From positions 1 through 64,000 of the forward strand of contig NZ_JAESVD010000006.1 in assembly GCF_016765635.1 (NCBI RefSeq): a DNA stretch of 64,000 nucleotides, in the 5' to 3' direction. The position numbers and the translations under genes were made by a program. Of this stretch, positions 45,630-54,925 are shown piece after piece; position 1 is the first letter of the stretch, and every line of letters starts with the position of its first letter. The notes under the pieces were generated by a model. It searched no databases and was not told the DNA's origin. It worked only from the letters and a program-made list of their open reading frames with translations. Source of the DNA: Shewanella schlegeliana (GTDB lineage Bacteria; Pseudomonadota; Gammaproteobacteria; Enterobacterales; Shewanellaceae).

Positions 45630-46856
45630 GTGCTAAATAAGATCTGGTTTGGCTTTTTTGCTACCGCACTCATCGCAATATTGCTTCAGGTACTAACGGG
45701 ACACACTCAGGTGCTCTCTGAAAGCGTGAGTGCAATTTTTTCGAGTTCAAAATTGGCGGCTGAAATCGCACTCGGCTTAATCGGGGTATTATCACTTTGG
45801 ATGGGATTGATGCGGGTGGGGGAGAAAGCTGGCGTTGTGGCGGTGTTTTCGAAAATGTTTGAGCCATTATTGTCTAAATTGATGCCCGAGGTGCCAAGAG
45901 GTCATCCCGCTTTTGGCAGTGTCACCATGAACCTAACGGCGAATATGCTAGGTTTAGATAATGCCGCTACGCCGCTAGGGCTCAAGGCGATGCAGGATTT
46001 GCAAACTTTAAATCCCAATAAGACTGTAGCCACCAATGCCCAGATCTTGTTTTTGGTATTAAATACTTCTTCGATCACCTTAGTGCCAGTCACTGTATTT
46101 TTATACCGCGCACAGCAAGGGGCTGTAGCGCCTGCTGATATTTTCCTGCCGATTTTACTCGCCACAACGGCATCGACACTTGCAGGCTTAACTATCGTGG
46201 CTTTAGTGCAAAGGCTCTCTTTAATCAATGCAGTTGTGCTCGGCTATGCGGGTGTTATTCTGTCCTCCATCATAGGCTTAGTATTTTATTTGAGCACCCT
46301 GACGGTATCGGCTATTGGAGAGGTCAGTACTGGTCTTGGAAATGGTATTTTATTGTTGCTTATCTTCAGTTTCGTTTTGGTCGCTGGGATGCGAAAAGTC
46401 GCTGTCTATGATGAGTTTATTGAGGGCGCAAAAGAGGGCTTTTCACAATCAATAAAACTGATCCCTTATTTACTTGCAATGTTACTTGCTATCGCGCTCT
46501 TAAGGGCGTCAGGTGCATTAGATTATCTATTACAGTTGATTGCGGGCTTAGTCGCGTTTGCAGGCGGGGATGTGCGTTTTGTTGATGCCATGCCGACAGC
46601 GATTATGAAGCCTTTCAGTGGCTCTGGAGCAAGGGCTATGATGCTTGAAACGATGCAGCATTACGGTGTTGATTCATTCGCTGGGCGCTTAGCAGCAATA
46701 TTACAGGGCAGTACTGAGACGACCTTTTATGTGTTAGCCGTATATTTTGGTGCTGTCGGGATCCGTAATGGAAGACATGCGTTGGCTTGTGGCTTATTTG
46801 CTGATCTCGCAGGGATCATTGCTGCAATAGTGGTTTGTTATCATTTCTATGGCTAA
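45630..46856 (+). CDS. Fused SpmA-SpmB-type nucleoside-recognition membrane protein
   Basis: 408 residues of membrane protein. Two homologous halves: N-terminal SpmA-like (about 1-200, with LTANMLGLDNAATPLGLKAM) and C-terminal SpmB-like (about 215-408, with KPFSGSGARAMMLE and GSTETTFYV). Bacillus spmA and spmB are separate and affect spore dehydration; the fused form is common in gammaproteobacteria, where its function is unknown (transport of a nucleoside-like compound is only guessed from the domain name). GTG start at 45630 with AGAGG upstream. Divergent from rsmF and followed by a terminator. Confidence 0.85.
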   Translation: MLNKIWFGFFATALIAILLQVLTGHTQVLSESVSAIFSSSKLAAEIALGLIGVLSLWMGLMRVGEKAGVVAVFSKMFEPLLSKLMPEVPRGHPAFGSVTMNLTANMLGLDNAATPLGLKAMQDLQTLNPNKTVATNAQILFLVLNTSSITLVPVTVFLYRAQQGAVAPADIFLPILLATTASTLAGLTIVALVQRLSLINAVVLGYAGVILSSIIGLVFYLSTLTVSAIGEVSTGLGNGILLLLIFSFVLVAGMRKVAVYDEFIEGAKEGFSQSIKLIPYLLAMLLAIALLRASGALDYLLQLIAGLVAFAGGDVRFVDAMPTAIMKPFSGSGARAMMLETMQHYGVDSFAGRLAAILQGSTETTFYVLAVYFGAVGIRNGRHALACGLFADLAGIIAAIVVCYHFYG

Positions 46857-46883
46857 TTAAAAAAGGGTGACATATCAGAAATG

Positions 46884-46912
46884 AAAAACGAGGCAAATAG
46901 CCTCGTTTTTTT
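46884..46912. terminator. Bidirectional terminator after SpmAB and letB
   Basis: AAAAACGAGGC (46884-46894) pairs with GCCTCGTTTTT (46900-46910) around a 5-base loop. It serves both convergent genes. Confidence 0.92.
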
Positions 46913-46965
46913 AAGGTTGAAAGTACGTTTTAACTCTCGCTCAAAAGTACTTCCTCAATGTTAAT

Positions 46966-49599
46966 TTAGTTAATCGCATTCGCTGCTTGCACCGGAGACC
47001 AACTTAGCCAGTCAGGATCGACTTTCGAATTGAGCTTAAACGTCTGCTGCTTAGAAAGGGTGTTTGCAGAGCTGGTCGTCTCCTTAGTCGCCATCCCAAT
47101 GCCACCGGCTAAAATGGTTTCTAGGGAGCCAGTTTCAATCTGCGCACCTGAGAATAGGCCCACATCAACCTTTACCCCAGATAGATCCCAAAATACGCTA
47201 GATTGATTGACTAAGTGTCGATACTCATTTTGAACGTGGGCGCGCATAATCACGCCAGTTCCTTGTTGAGATAGCTGGTAACCATCAACTTGGCCGATTT
47301 TTACCCCTCTAAAGAAGATGGCCGTTCCGGCTTTTACTGAGCCGAGGTTAGCCTTACTCAAGTTAAAGGTTAGGGCGCCATCGATATTATGGAAAGGCTT
47401 TTCAATTTGTCCTGTAAAGCTAGATGACTTAACTGCGCTTTTACCTGGGAATACTTCAATATAAGGACCTGTAATAAGGGTTTCAGGTGCCTTAATACCC
47501 GCTAACGAGATATCGGCATCGATAATCGAGTAAGATGCATCCTTCTGGTTAAAGTTAGCTGCATATTCACCATATAGGTAGGCGGTAACATTTAGCCGTT
47601 TCAGATCTTTGGTTAAAGTCACTGAGTCGACTTCACCAACCTTATGGCCAAGATAACGTATAGGAGCCTTTGCAGCCAGTTTTACGTTAGCAGGGAAGGT
47701 CAGCTCGATTGCTTTAGCTTGGCTTAGGGCTAAAAAGCGGCTGTCATACAGATAGCGATTATCGGCGATTCGGTCGCCTTCGATTAGCCCAAGGCTAATG
47801 CCACCTTTTAATGCGCCTTTTAATGGAGCGACTTCGACCTCAACACCCGACAAACTCGCATTAATTGATATCGCACTGTTTCGCCAAAATACCGTTTTGC
47901 TGGTCAGTAGACTTTCAAACGCTCGCTCAATCGTCATATCGATAGCAAAATTATTGTCAGATGCCTGCCAACGAACGCTGGCAACTTGACCAATTTGCAT
48001 CTTTTTATAATAGATGGGTGAGCCTGCGGATAAATCAGCAGCATCTTGGCTTAACAGGCGCTTTTTGATCAGGTTTTTACTGGCAAAAAAGTCTTTAGCT
48101 TCATCGTTATTAGCAAATACACGTAATGAACTTTTGCTAGTTGCTAAGGCTTTACTTGAGCCTCTAACTAGACTTAAAGCACCACTTGTTAAGGTATTTA
48201 AATCACGGGTCTTAACTTGAACACCATCAAGGCTGGCATTAATAGCTAGGGCAGACTCTGCGATAAAGTGGCTATTTGCGCTGACCAAATCGATGAAGTC
48301 TGGTGCTATCTCAATTTGGTATTCAACCTGAGTGAGTGCACTATTAAGTTGACTAGAAAGCACTTGGCCTATTTTTATCTGTTTATAGCGAATTTCGGCG
48401 CCAGCGCTGACCCCTGGATTTGTCTCTGAATAGAGTGTCAAAGTCAGCTTGCTGATATTTTTAGGCTCAGGCGCCTGTGTTAACAGGCTATATTCTTGCT
48501 TTGCAGCACCTGTACCAGGAACAAAATTGATCACACTGCCAGTGATTAAGCGCTCAGGATGTTTGATCCCTGATAGCGAAATATCGGCACCTTCAAGCCA
48601 GAAGTCTGCGGTTTCGGTCAGCAGTTCCTGGTAGTTCTTATCAATTATTGCCGTTAAAATAACCCCGTCATCACTCAGCGCCTTTTGAATGATTTGACCA
48701 ATTTTAATGCCTCTATAGACGATAGGTGCATTTTGGTCGACCGATTCATTACCACTGGTCGTAAGGGTAAACTTGACACCGCCTAATGCATCTTCTTGAT
48801 TATCGTAAAGGGTAAATTCGTGCTTATTCTCGGCGGGCTTAGCTGTGCCATTTGAACTAAAGCTAATCCCTCCTGCAAGAATGGATGCAAGGCTCTCGCT
48901 ACTGACTTTCACACCTGACAGGGAGGCGTCAACGCTTATCCCAGATACGTTCCAAAACTGGGAGTCGACCTTTACTAGTTGGGCATATTGCTGCTGGATA
49001 AAGGCGGTAACCAAAATCTCATTGGCGCTTTCAAGGTGATAGCCCACAACTTGACCCACTGGGATCTGTCGGTAAAACACCGGCGAGCCCACATCTAACG
49101 ACCCCAGTTTGTTAGTGGTGATGTGCACGATCAACCCTTCCACACCAGGAGTAATAACGGGGGCTGTCGTTTCGGCCTCGAAAAAGGAGCGTGAGTCACC
49201 TTCACCGGGTAGAATACCAATATAGTTGCCAGAGAACAGGGTATCTAACCCCTCTATACCTGTAATTGTCGCTTTAGGTTTAACCAACCAAAACTTTGTT
49301 CCTTGATTAACGAAAGGAGCTGCACGGTAATCCATGATGACATCAACATTTACACCTTGAAGGTCATCGGCGATACTCATATCGACAACTTTACCTACAG
49401 TCAGGCCCTGGTATTTAACTAGGGTTTTACCTATTTCCATACCTGTTGCGCTTGGGAAGTGGATCGTTACCTCTATGCCTGATTCACGTATGCTTTTCAC
49501 ACCGAGCCATGCGCCTAAAGCGAGGGCAATAATGGGTAATAACCAAATCGGTGAGAATAGTTTTTTCTTTACGATTTTAGGCGTTTGTACTTGAGTCAT
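46966..49599 (-). CDS. letB: LetB (YebT), seven-MCE-domain lipid transport protein
   Basis: 877 residues, the same length as E. coli LetB. It forms a hexameric tube across the periplasm for lipid transport between membranes. One N-terminal membrane helix (about 15-38) is followed by seven MCE domains, each starting near a strand such as GIEVTIHFPSATGMEIG and carrying a VKYQGLTVGKV, VFYRQIPVGQV or FRGVKIGQV motif; I count repeats starting near residues 42, 158, 273, 388, 498, 622 and 738. It overlaps the upstream letA-type gene by 23 bases (ATG 49599, GGAAG 6 bases upstream), so translation is coupled. Confidence 0.95.
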   Translation of the reverse strand: MTQVQTPKIVKKKLFSPIWLLPIIALALGAWLGVKSIRESGIEVTIHFPSATGMEIGKTLVKYQGLTVGKVVDMSIADDLQGVNVDVIMDYRAAPFVNQGTKFWLVKPKATITGIEGLDTLFSGNYIGILPGEGDSRSFFEAETTAPVITPGVEGLIVHITTNKLGSLDVGSPVFYRQIPVGQVVGYHLESANEILVTAFIQQQYAQLVKVDSQFWNVSGISVDASLSGVKVSSESLASILAGGISFSSNGTAKPAENKHEFTLYDNQEDALGGVKFTLTTSGNESVDQNAPIVYRGIKIGQIIQKALSDDGVILTAIIDKNYQELLTETADFWLEGADISLSGIKHPERLITGSVINFVPGTGAAKQEYSLLTQAPEPKNISKLTLTLYSETNPGVSAGAEIRYKQIKIGQVLSSQLNSALTQVEYQIEIAPDFIDLVSANSHFIAESALAINASLDGVQVKTRDLNTLTSGALSLVRGSSKALATSKSSLRVFANNDEAKDFFASKNLIKKRLLSQDAADLSAGSPIYYKKMQIGQVASVRWQASDNNFAIDMTIERAFESLLTSKTVFWRNSAISINASLSGVEVEVAPLKGALKGGISLGLIEGDRIADNRYLYDSRFLALSQAKAIELTFPANVKLAAKAPIRYLGHKVGEVDSVTLTKDLKRLNVTAYLYGEYAANFNQKDASYSIIDADISLAGIKAPETLITGPYIEVFPGKSAVKSSSFTGQIEKPFHNIDGALTFNLSKANLGSVKAGTAIFFRGVKIGQVDGYQLSQQGTGVIMRAHVQNEYRHLVNQSSVFWDLSGVKVDVGLFSGAQIETGSLETILAGGIGMATKETTSSANTLSKQQTFKLNSKVDPDWLSWSPVQAANAIN

Positions 49600-50218
49600 C
49601 TTTTGCTTCCAATCTATCCCAGAGTAAACGGGTATCTATGACTTTTGCAGCTAACTGCGTGAGTAGAATTACTAAAGCGAACGCAGTAGCAGCAGGAGCT
49701 GGCTTTGCGTCTAGAAGCTGTCCCATATTGACGACAGCAACGGTAAGAGAAATAACAAAAAGGTCTAACATGGACCAGCGGCCTATCCATTCAATGATGT
49801 GAAACCCAGTCATGAGTTTCTTTTTAGAAATAGGTAATTTAAAGCTAATTGCTGACAGGTAAATCGTTAAGCCTACAATTTTGAGGATGGGAACCAAGAT
49901 ACTAGCGACAAAGAGTATGATCGCGATTGGGATCATATCGGTTTTGACTAAGTGGGCAATGCCAGAAAAGATAGTATCTTGGGTTACTCGTCCCTGATTG
50001 GTTAAAGTGGAAATAGGGTAAATGTTGGCAGGGATTAACAAAATCGTGGCCGTTATGAGTAGCGCCCAGCTCTTTTGTACACTGGAGTAGTCTCTGACAG
50101 TCAGAGGTGCATCACAACGACTGCAATGGGTCGATTTAGCGCAGGTTACTTTATGGCATGTTGGGCATGAGGTAAGCCCGATATCTTTGCCAAGTATGAT
50201 TGGCTGATTATCGCTCAT
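49577..50218 (-). CDS. PqiA-family protein, second half of LetA
   Basis: 213 residues. Carries one PqiA module: a zinc ribbon CPTCHKV...CSRCDAPL (about 17-38), then four membrane helices, with MLDLFVISLTVA in the third. E. coli LetA (427 residues) joins two such modules; here they are separate genes. ATG 50218 with GGAG 8 bases upstream, overlapping the preceding gene by 11 bases. With the first half it should form the inner-membrane complex that feeds lipid to LetB. Confidence 0.88.
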   Translation of the reverse strand: MSDNQPIILGKDIGLTSCPTCHKVTCAKSTHCSRCDAPLTVRDYSSVQKSWALLITATILLIPANIYPISTLTNQGRVTQDTIFSGIAHLVKTDMIPIAIILFVASILVPILKIVGLTIYLSAISFKLPISKKKLMTGFHIIEWIGRWSMLDLFVISLTVAVVNMGQLLDAKPAPAATAFALVILLTQLAAKVIDTRLLWDRLEAKDDSSTNA

Positions 50219-50837
50219 CGAGATAACTCCACATATGTTCTAAGTCATACTCCCGCATTAAAAACAGTGTCATTACAAATAGCATAGTAAAACAGAACGT
50301 ACCGAAACCAAAAGAAACCGTGGCAAAGTCGGCTAAGTTAAAAGCGGCCACTAAGAAGCTAATGACGAAAATTTCTAACATGGTGAGCTGAGTCAGCACT
50401 CCTTGTGTTTTTAACGCATGCTTTAGTACGGTTTTTAGGGAAGGGGAGCTCAGTCCATACTTTACGATTAAAATCTGCATCAGTATAGATAATAGTAAAA
50501 GACCAGGTGCGATGACTGCAGAAGTTAAAACGGCAATTCCCACTAACCAATACCCTTGATGGTAGACTGATAACGCCCCCTCTATCACTGTAGTGGTTCT
50601 CACACTCCCTAAAAACTCTAACTCTAAGACGGGGAATAGATTGGCAGGGGCGAAAAAGAAAATGGCTGTTAAGCATAAGGCCAGCATGCCGTTGATAGAA
50701 CAGTATGGCGTATCGTATAACGAGGTGTGACATCGTGGACATATAGCACGTACGCCTGTTGGTAGTGCTCGTTTCCTAATAACTAAGTCACAGGAGCGAC
50801 ACAAAGTAATACTGCTGTCTACAGCTTCCTTTCCCAT
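50208..50837 (-). CDS. PqiA-family protein, first half of LetA
   Basis: 209 residues. Zinc ribbon CRSCDLV...CPRCHTSLYD (about 13-40) followed by four membrane helices (MLEIFVISFLVAAF in the third), the same module as its downstream partner. It corresponds to the N-terminal half of E. coli LetA. Its ribosome-binding site before the ATG at 50837 is weak (GGAT about 11 bases away). Starts the letA-letA-letB operon; the first two genes overlap by 11 bases. Divergent from yebG. Confidence 0.88.
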   Translation of the reverse strand: MGKEAVDSSITLCRSCDLVIRKRALPTGVRAICPRCHTSLYDTPYCSINGMLALCLTAIFFFAPANLFPVLELEFLGSVRTTTVIEGALSVYHQGYWLVGIAVLTSAVIAPGLLLLSILMQILIVKYGLSSPSLKTVLKHALKTQGVLTQLTMLEIFVISFLVAAFNLADFATVSFGFGTFCFTMLFVMTLFLMREYDLEHMWSYLDER

Positions 50838-50992
50838 TCGTTTTAATATCCAAGTGTACCGTATACGCGTAAATAATACGCATAAGCTGGTCTTTGCAGC
50901 TATGCGGTTGAAATTACTGAGTCATTAACGCAATAAGTTTATCAGATATTCAAGAAAACTTGCATAAGAAGTTCAATGTATGAGACTCTCCA

Positions 50993-51008
50993 CTGTATAT
51001 AAAAACAG
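50993..51008 (+). promoter_or_regulatory. LexA (SOS) box of yebG
   Basis: CTGTATATAAAAACAG fits CTGT-N8-ACAG exactly. It ends 13 bases before the yebG ATG, within or just after the promoter. In E. coli yebG is a LexA-controlled gene, so conservation supports the call. Confidence 0.9.
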
Positions 51009-51021
51009 TGTGAGGTTGGAT

Positions 51022-51312
51022 ATGGCCGTTATAACTCAATTTGTTGTCGTTAGAGAAGGGGTTGAAAAGATGACTTTTACATCGAAGAAGGAGGCTGATG
51101 CCTACGATAAGATGCTAGATATCGCTGACAACCTTATTCCCTTCCTAAGTAAAAGTGAATTGGAACTCGACGAACGTGATGTGGAGAAGTTGAGCTTTTT
51201 CCTCGCTCAGAACAAGGAAGATCTGCAAGTATTGCTTAAGGGCGGTTCACTTAATAAGAAAGCGGCGCCTAAGAAAGCGGTAAAAAAGGCAGAAAACAAG
51301 GAGTCTAAATAA
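51022..51312 (+). CDS. yebG: YebG family DNA-damage-inducible protein
   Basis: 96 residues, same as E. coli YebG. N-terminal VITQFVVVREGVEKMTFTSKKEADAYDKMLD matches the family. It is SOS-induced, with no defined biochemical role. The last 20 residues are lysine-rich (KKAAPKKAVKKAENK), which E. coli YebG does not have. The start is the ATG at 51022 with GAGGTTGG upstream; an in-frame ATG at 50980 is rejected because the LexA box would lie inside the gene. Confidence 0.93.
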   Translation: MAVITQFVVVREGVEKMTFTSKKEADAYDKMLDIADNLIPFLSKSELELDERDVEKLSFFLAQNKEDLQVLLKGGSLNKKAAPKKAVKKAENKESK

Positions 51313-51397
51313 ACAGCTTGTTAAAATACCCTAGTTTGTTGTTAAAATGCTGCAATTGTATTTTATTCGGTAGATAAACGGTTGGGAAGTATTCATT

Positions 51398-51853
51398 GTG
51401 AACGATTTTTATGACACGCTAAATCGTCAGGTGCTGGCATTACTGACCGGCGAGGACGATACGATTGCAGCGTTAGCTAATTTTTCAGCGCTGCTAAACG
51501 ATAATCTTACGGATCTGAACTGGGTAGGCTTCTATTTACTGAAGAACGATGAATTAGTACTTGGGCCATTTCAAGGTAAGGTCGCTTGTTCACGTATTCC
51601 AGTTGGTAAAGGGGTCTGCGGTACGGCTGTTGCGACCAATTGCACACTGCGTGTCGATGATGTTCATCAATTTGATGGGCACATTGCTTGTGATAGCGCC
51701 AGTAATTCAGAGTTAGTCGTGCCGCTGCGTCAAAATGGAAAGGTTATTGGTGTGCTGGATATTGATAGCCCTTCGTTATCAAGATTCAGTGAAATTGATC
51801 AACAGGGCATCGAAACTTTGGTTAAAAGTCTCGAAATTTGCCTAATTGGTTAA
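51398..51853 (+). CDS. msrC: Free methionine-(R)-sulfoxide reductase (YebR)
   Basis: 151 residues of GAF domain. Reduces free methionine-(R)-sulfoxide with thioredoxin. The three cysteines used by E. coli MsrC are kept: KVACSRIPVGKGVCGTAV (two) and DGHIACDSASNSE (one). GVLDIDSPSLSRF closes the domain. GTG start at 51398 with GGGAAG about 9 bases upstream. Next to proQ, as in E. coli. Confidence 0.93.
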   Translation: MNDFYDTLNRQVLALLTGEDDTIAALANFSALLNDNLTDLNWVGFYLLKNDELVLGPFQGKVACSRIPVGKGVCGTAVATNCTLRVDDVHQFDGHIACDSASNSELVVPLRQNGKVIGVLDIDSPSLSRFSEIDQQGIETLVKSLEICLIG

Positions 51854-52135
51854 TCTACGACCAATTATCGCTAATTGTAGGTCGCAATCATTTGAAGCCT
51901 CTCTATAATAAGCGGTTTGAGTAATGAAAAAAGCAGACGCACTTGTATGCTAGATTTGAATACATGAAGTTTGTGATTTATTGCTAAGGTAGGTTTGGTT
52001 TTAGGACAAAAACAGATGTTAACAATTTTTCATTTGTGGTTTGTTCCTTGATCAGACAAATATAAACGACACATAAGTTGATACATGCCCTAGAGCTTGT
52101 CGGCGGTGTCCCTTTTTAAAACTGTGGAAGTAAAG

Positions 52136-52774
52136 ATGGAATCAACAGAAAAGTTGACCGATACCAACGCTATTCTTGCGTATTTGTACGAAACATTTCC
52201 TTTGTGCTTTATAGCTGAAGGCGAAACGAAGCCATTAAAAATTGGATTGTTTCAAGATTTAGCGGAAAGGTTAGCTGATGATTCTAAAGTCAGTAAAACT
52301 CAGCTCAGAATCGCGTTAAGAAGATACACCAGCAGCTGGCGTTATCTAAAGTGCGTTAAAGCTGGCGCACAGCGTATCGATTTAGACGGCAATGCTTGTG
52401 GCGAGTTAGAGCAAGAGCATATTGATCACGCGGCAGCTACACTTAAAGAGAGCCAAGACAAAGCGAAAGCTAAGAGAATGGCTCAGGCTAAGAGTGCTAA
52501 TCCAGCACCTAAAGCGGCGAAAAAGCCAGTTAAGAAGCCAGTTGCTAAGCGTCCAAAACCAGCTCAAAGTAACAAACCTGCAAAAGAAGCTGTTGTGGCA
52601 GAAAATCTAACGCCAGCAGTTTTAGCTGAATTGAAACCAAATCAGCGCGTGAATGTCAAACTAGGTAAGGCACCAGTCGCTGGTGTGATTTTGGACATCA
52701 AAAAAGAAGATGTTCAAGTTCAGTTAGACTCAGGTTTAACCATTAAAGTTAGAGCTGAACACATACTGCTGTAA
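52136..52774 (+). CDS. proQ: RNA chaperone ProQ
   Basis: 212 residues (E. coli 232). FinO-domain RNA chaperone that binds sRNAs and mRNA 3' ends. The FinO fold spans about 10-110 (ILAYLYETFPLCF...LRRYTSSWRYLKCV); a Lys/Pro/Ala-rich linker (about 125-160) leads to a C-terminal Tudor-like domain (about 165-212: LKPNQRVNVKLGKAPVAG). The start is ATG 52136 with GGAAG upstream; a start at 52097 would add 13 residues. Precedes prc as in E. coli. Confidence 0.94.
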   Translation: MESTEKLTDTNAILAYLYETFPLCFIAEGETKPLKIGLFQDLAERLADDSKVSKTQLRIALRRYTSSWRYLKCVKAGAQRIDLDGNACGELEQEHIDHAAATLKESQDKAKAKRMAQAKSANPAPKAAKKPVKKPVAKRPKPAQSNKPAKEAVVAENLTPAVLAELKPNQRVNVKLGKAPVAGVILDIKKEDVQVQLDSGLTIKVRAEHILL

Positions 52775-52807
52775 TGGCTTAAAAGCACATAAAGGAGTGA
52801 CTTGTTG

Positions 52808-54853
52808 ATGCGAAAACTTTCTCTGGCTGTATCCATTGCCGGTATTTTTGTCGGATTTTCGGCGTGGGCTGTGAGTCCCACAATTCAATTCAGCGAGTTA
52901 CCCGCTCTTAAGCAGGAACCGCAGCATAAGGTAGCCAGTAAGCGTGTTACTGGATTATTTACCCGATCTCATTATCATCGCTTTGATATGGATGATGCAT
53001 TCTCACAGCAAGTGTTCGAACGTTATCTAAAACAGTTAGACTACCGTAAGAATGTATTGCTGCAGTCAGACATCGATAGCTTTAAGCCGTACTCGAGTCA
53101 ATTCGACGATATGTTGAAAAGTGGCGACCTGAATCAAGCTTATACAATGTATGAATTGGTGCAAAAACGCCGTTATGAACGCTTTGCCTACGCATTGTCT
53201 CTGCTCGATGAAGAGATGGCATTTGATGTGCCTGGTGACAAGTATGAGTACGATAGAGAAGATGCGAGCTGGCCAAAAACAGAAGCTGAGTTAAATGAAC
53301 TTTGGCGTCAACGTGTTAAATACGACGCGTTAAATCTTTCTCTTACAGGAAAAAACTGGGACGAGATCGTTAAAGTGCTTGAAAAGCGCTATAACAATGC
53401 CATTAAACGCCTGAGTCAGACACACAGTGAAGATGTGTTCCAGGGTGTGATGAACGCATTTGCTCGTACGGTAGAACCACACACGAGTTATTTATCTCCA
53501 CGCAATGCCGAACGTTTCCAGATGGAGATGAACCTAAGTCTAGAAGGCATTGGTGCGGTGTTACAAGTTGATGACGATTATACCGTTATTAAGAGCCTGG
53601 TTGCTGGCGGTCCCGCTGCGACGAGCGAGAAATTGTCACCTGAAGATAGAATTGTCGGTGTCGGTCAAGATGGCGAAGAGATAGTTGATGTTATTGGTTG
53701 GCGATTGGACGATGTGGTTGAGCTGATTAAAGGGCCGAAAGGCAGTAAAGTCGTGCTAGAGATCTTGCCAAAGAAGGGCGGAACGAGTGCGAAGACCTTT
53801 GAACTCACTATTGTTCGCGATAAAATTCGTTTAGAAGATCGCGCTGCAACCTCTAAGGTGATTGAGCCGACAGAGGGGCCGTATGCTGATCGTAAAGTCG
53901 GTGTTATTCAGATCCCTGGCTTTTACATGGATCTCTCTAAAGATGTTTCCAAAGAGTTAGCGGAACTAAAAGAAGCTAAAGTTGAAGGGATCATCATCGA
54001 CCTTCGTGGTAATGGCGGCGGCGCTTTAACCGAAGCAACTCTTTTGACTGGTTTATTTATCGAGCAAGGTCCAGTCGTTCAAATTCGCGATGCCAACGGC
54101 AGAGTTTCACAAAATCGCGATAATGATGGACGTGTTACCTATGACGGTCCTTTGACTGTTATGGTTGATAGATACAGTGCATCGGCATCAGAAATTTTTG
54201 CCGCAGCACTTCAGGACTACGATCGCGCTCTCATTGTTGGTGAGTCGACTTTTGGTAAAGGTACGGTGCAGCAACATAAGAGCTTAGGCCGTATTTATGA
54301 TATGTATGAGAAGCCTATCGGTCATGTGCAGTACACGATTGCAAAATTTTACCGCATTAACGGTGGAAGTACGCAGCTTAAAGGTGTGACACCTGATATT
54401 CCATTCCCAAGTGCGTTAGAGCCTGGGGAGTATGGTGAAGCAGAAGAAGAAAATGCTTTACCTTGGGATAAGGTCCCTGTTGCCCAATACGGTACGCTTG
54501 GTGAAATCTATCCGCAGTTGATTGCTAACCTAGATGGTAAGCACAAAGATCGTATTAAGTCTGATGTTGAATTTGGTTATATTTTTCAGGATATCGCTGA
54601 GTTTAAAGAAAATCATGACGACAAAACGGTTTCTTTGGTTAAGAGCGAACGCCTAGCTGAACGTGAAGAGAACGATGCGAAACAACTTACCAGAGCTAAC
54701 GACAGACTCGTTAGAGAGGGACAGGAAAAGGTTAAGTCTTTGGACGATATCCCTGACGATGTTGAAGTTGCTGATGCCTTCTTAGATGAAACGGCATATA
54801 TCACTCTTGATTTGGTTGATATCGAAAAGTTAGCTAAGAACCAGAAAAAGTAA
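52808..54853 (+). CDS. prc: Tail-specific (carboxy-terminal processing) protease Prc
   Basis: 681 residues. Periplasmic serine protease that degrades SsrA-tagged and misfolded proteins and adjusts MepS levels. A signal peptide (about 1-20, ending WA), a PDZ domain (about 240-320: SLEGIGAVLQVDDDYTV), and the catalytic Ser in DRYSASASEIFAA with Lys in ESTFGKGTVQ (about 455 and 480) are visible. A lysine-rich C-terminus follows (DUF3340-type). Start choice is ambiguous among TTG 52802/52805 and ATG 52808, all after AAGGAG. Followed by a strong terminator. Confidence 0.95.
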   Translation: MRKLSLAVSIAGIFVGFSAWAVSPTIQFSELPALKQEPQHKVASKRVTGLFTRSHYHRFDMDDAFSQQVFERYLKQLDYRKNVLLQSDIDSFKPYSSQFDDMLKSGDLNQAYTMYELVQKRRYERFAYALSLLDEEMAFDVPGDKYEYDREDASWPKTEAELNELWRQRVKYDALNLSLTGKNWDEIVKVLEKRYNNAIKRLSQTHSEDVFQGVMNAFARTVEPHTSYLSPRNAERFQMEMNLSLEGIGAVLQVDDDYTVIKSLVAGGPAATSEKLSPEDRIVGVGQDGEEIVDVIGWRLDDVVELIKGPKGSKVVLEILPKKGGTSAKTFELTIVRDKIRLEDRAATSKVIEPTEGPYADRKVGVIQIPGFYMDLSKDVSKELAELKEAKVEGIIIDLRGNGGGALTEATLLTGLFIEQGPVVQIRDANGRVSQNRDNDGRVTYDGPLTVMVDRYSASASEIFAAALQDYDRALIVGESTFGKGTVQQHKSLGRIYDMYEKPIGHVQYTIAKFYRINGGSTQLKGVTPDIPFPSALEPGEYGEAEEENALPWDKVPVAQYGTLGEIYPQLIANLDGKHKDRIKSDVEFGYIFQDIAEFKENHDDKTVSLVKSERLAEREENDAKQLTRANDRLVREGQEKVKSLDDIPDDVEVADAFLDETAYITLDLVDIEKLAKNQKK

Positions 54854-54865
54854 AATTGAATAAAT

Positions 54866-54895
54866 AAAAAAACGCGCTTACAGCGCGTTTTTTTT
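54866..54895 (+). terminator. Rho-independent terminator of prc
   Basis: AACGCGCT pairs with AGCGCGTT around three bases (54871-54889), preceded by A-run and followed by eight T. Confidence 0.93.
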
Positions 54896-54925
54896 AATGA
54901 AAAATAATAGATAAGAGGTTTATTC

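Noticed and set aside
49577..50837. LetA split as a sequencing frameshift
   Set aside because: Both halves have their own ATG and own zinc ribbon, the downstream gene has a ribosome-binding site, and the 11-base overlap is of a normal coupling type.
50980..51021. Longer yebG starting at the ATG at 50980
   Set aside because: It would place the LexA box inside the coding sequence; the ATG at 51022 matches E. coli YebG in start and length.
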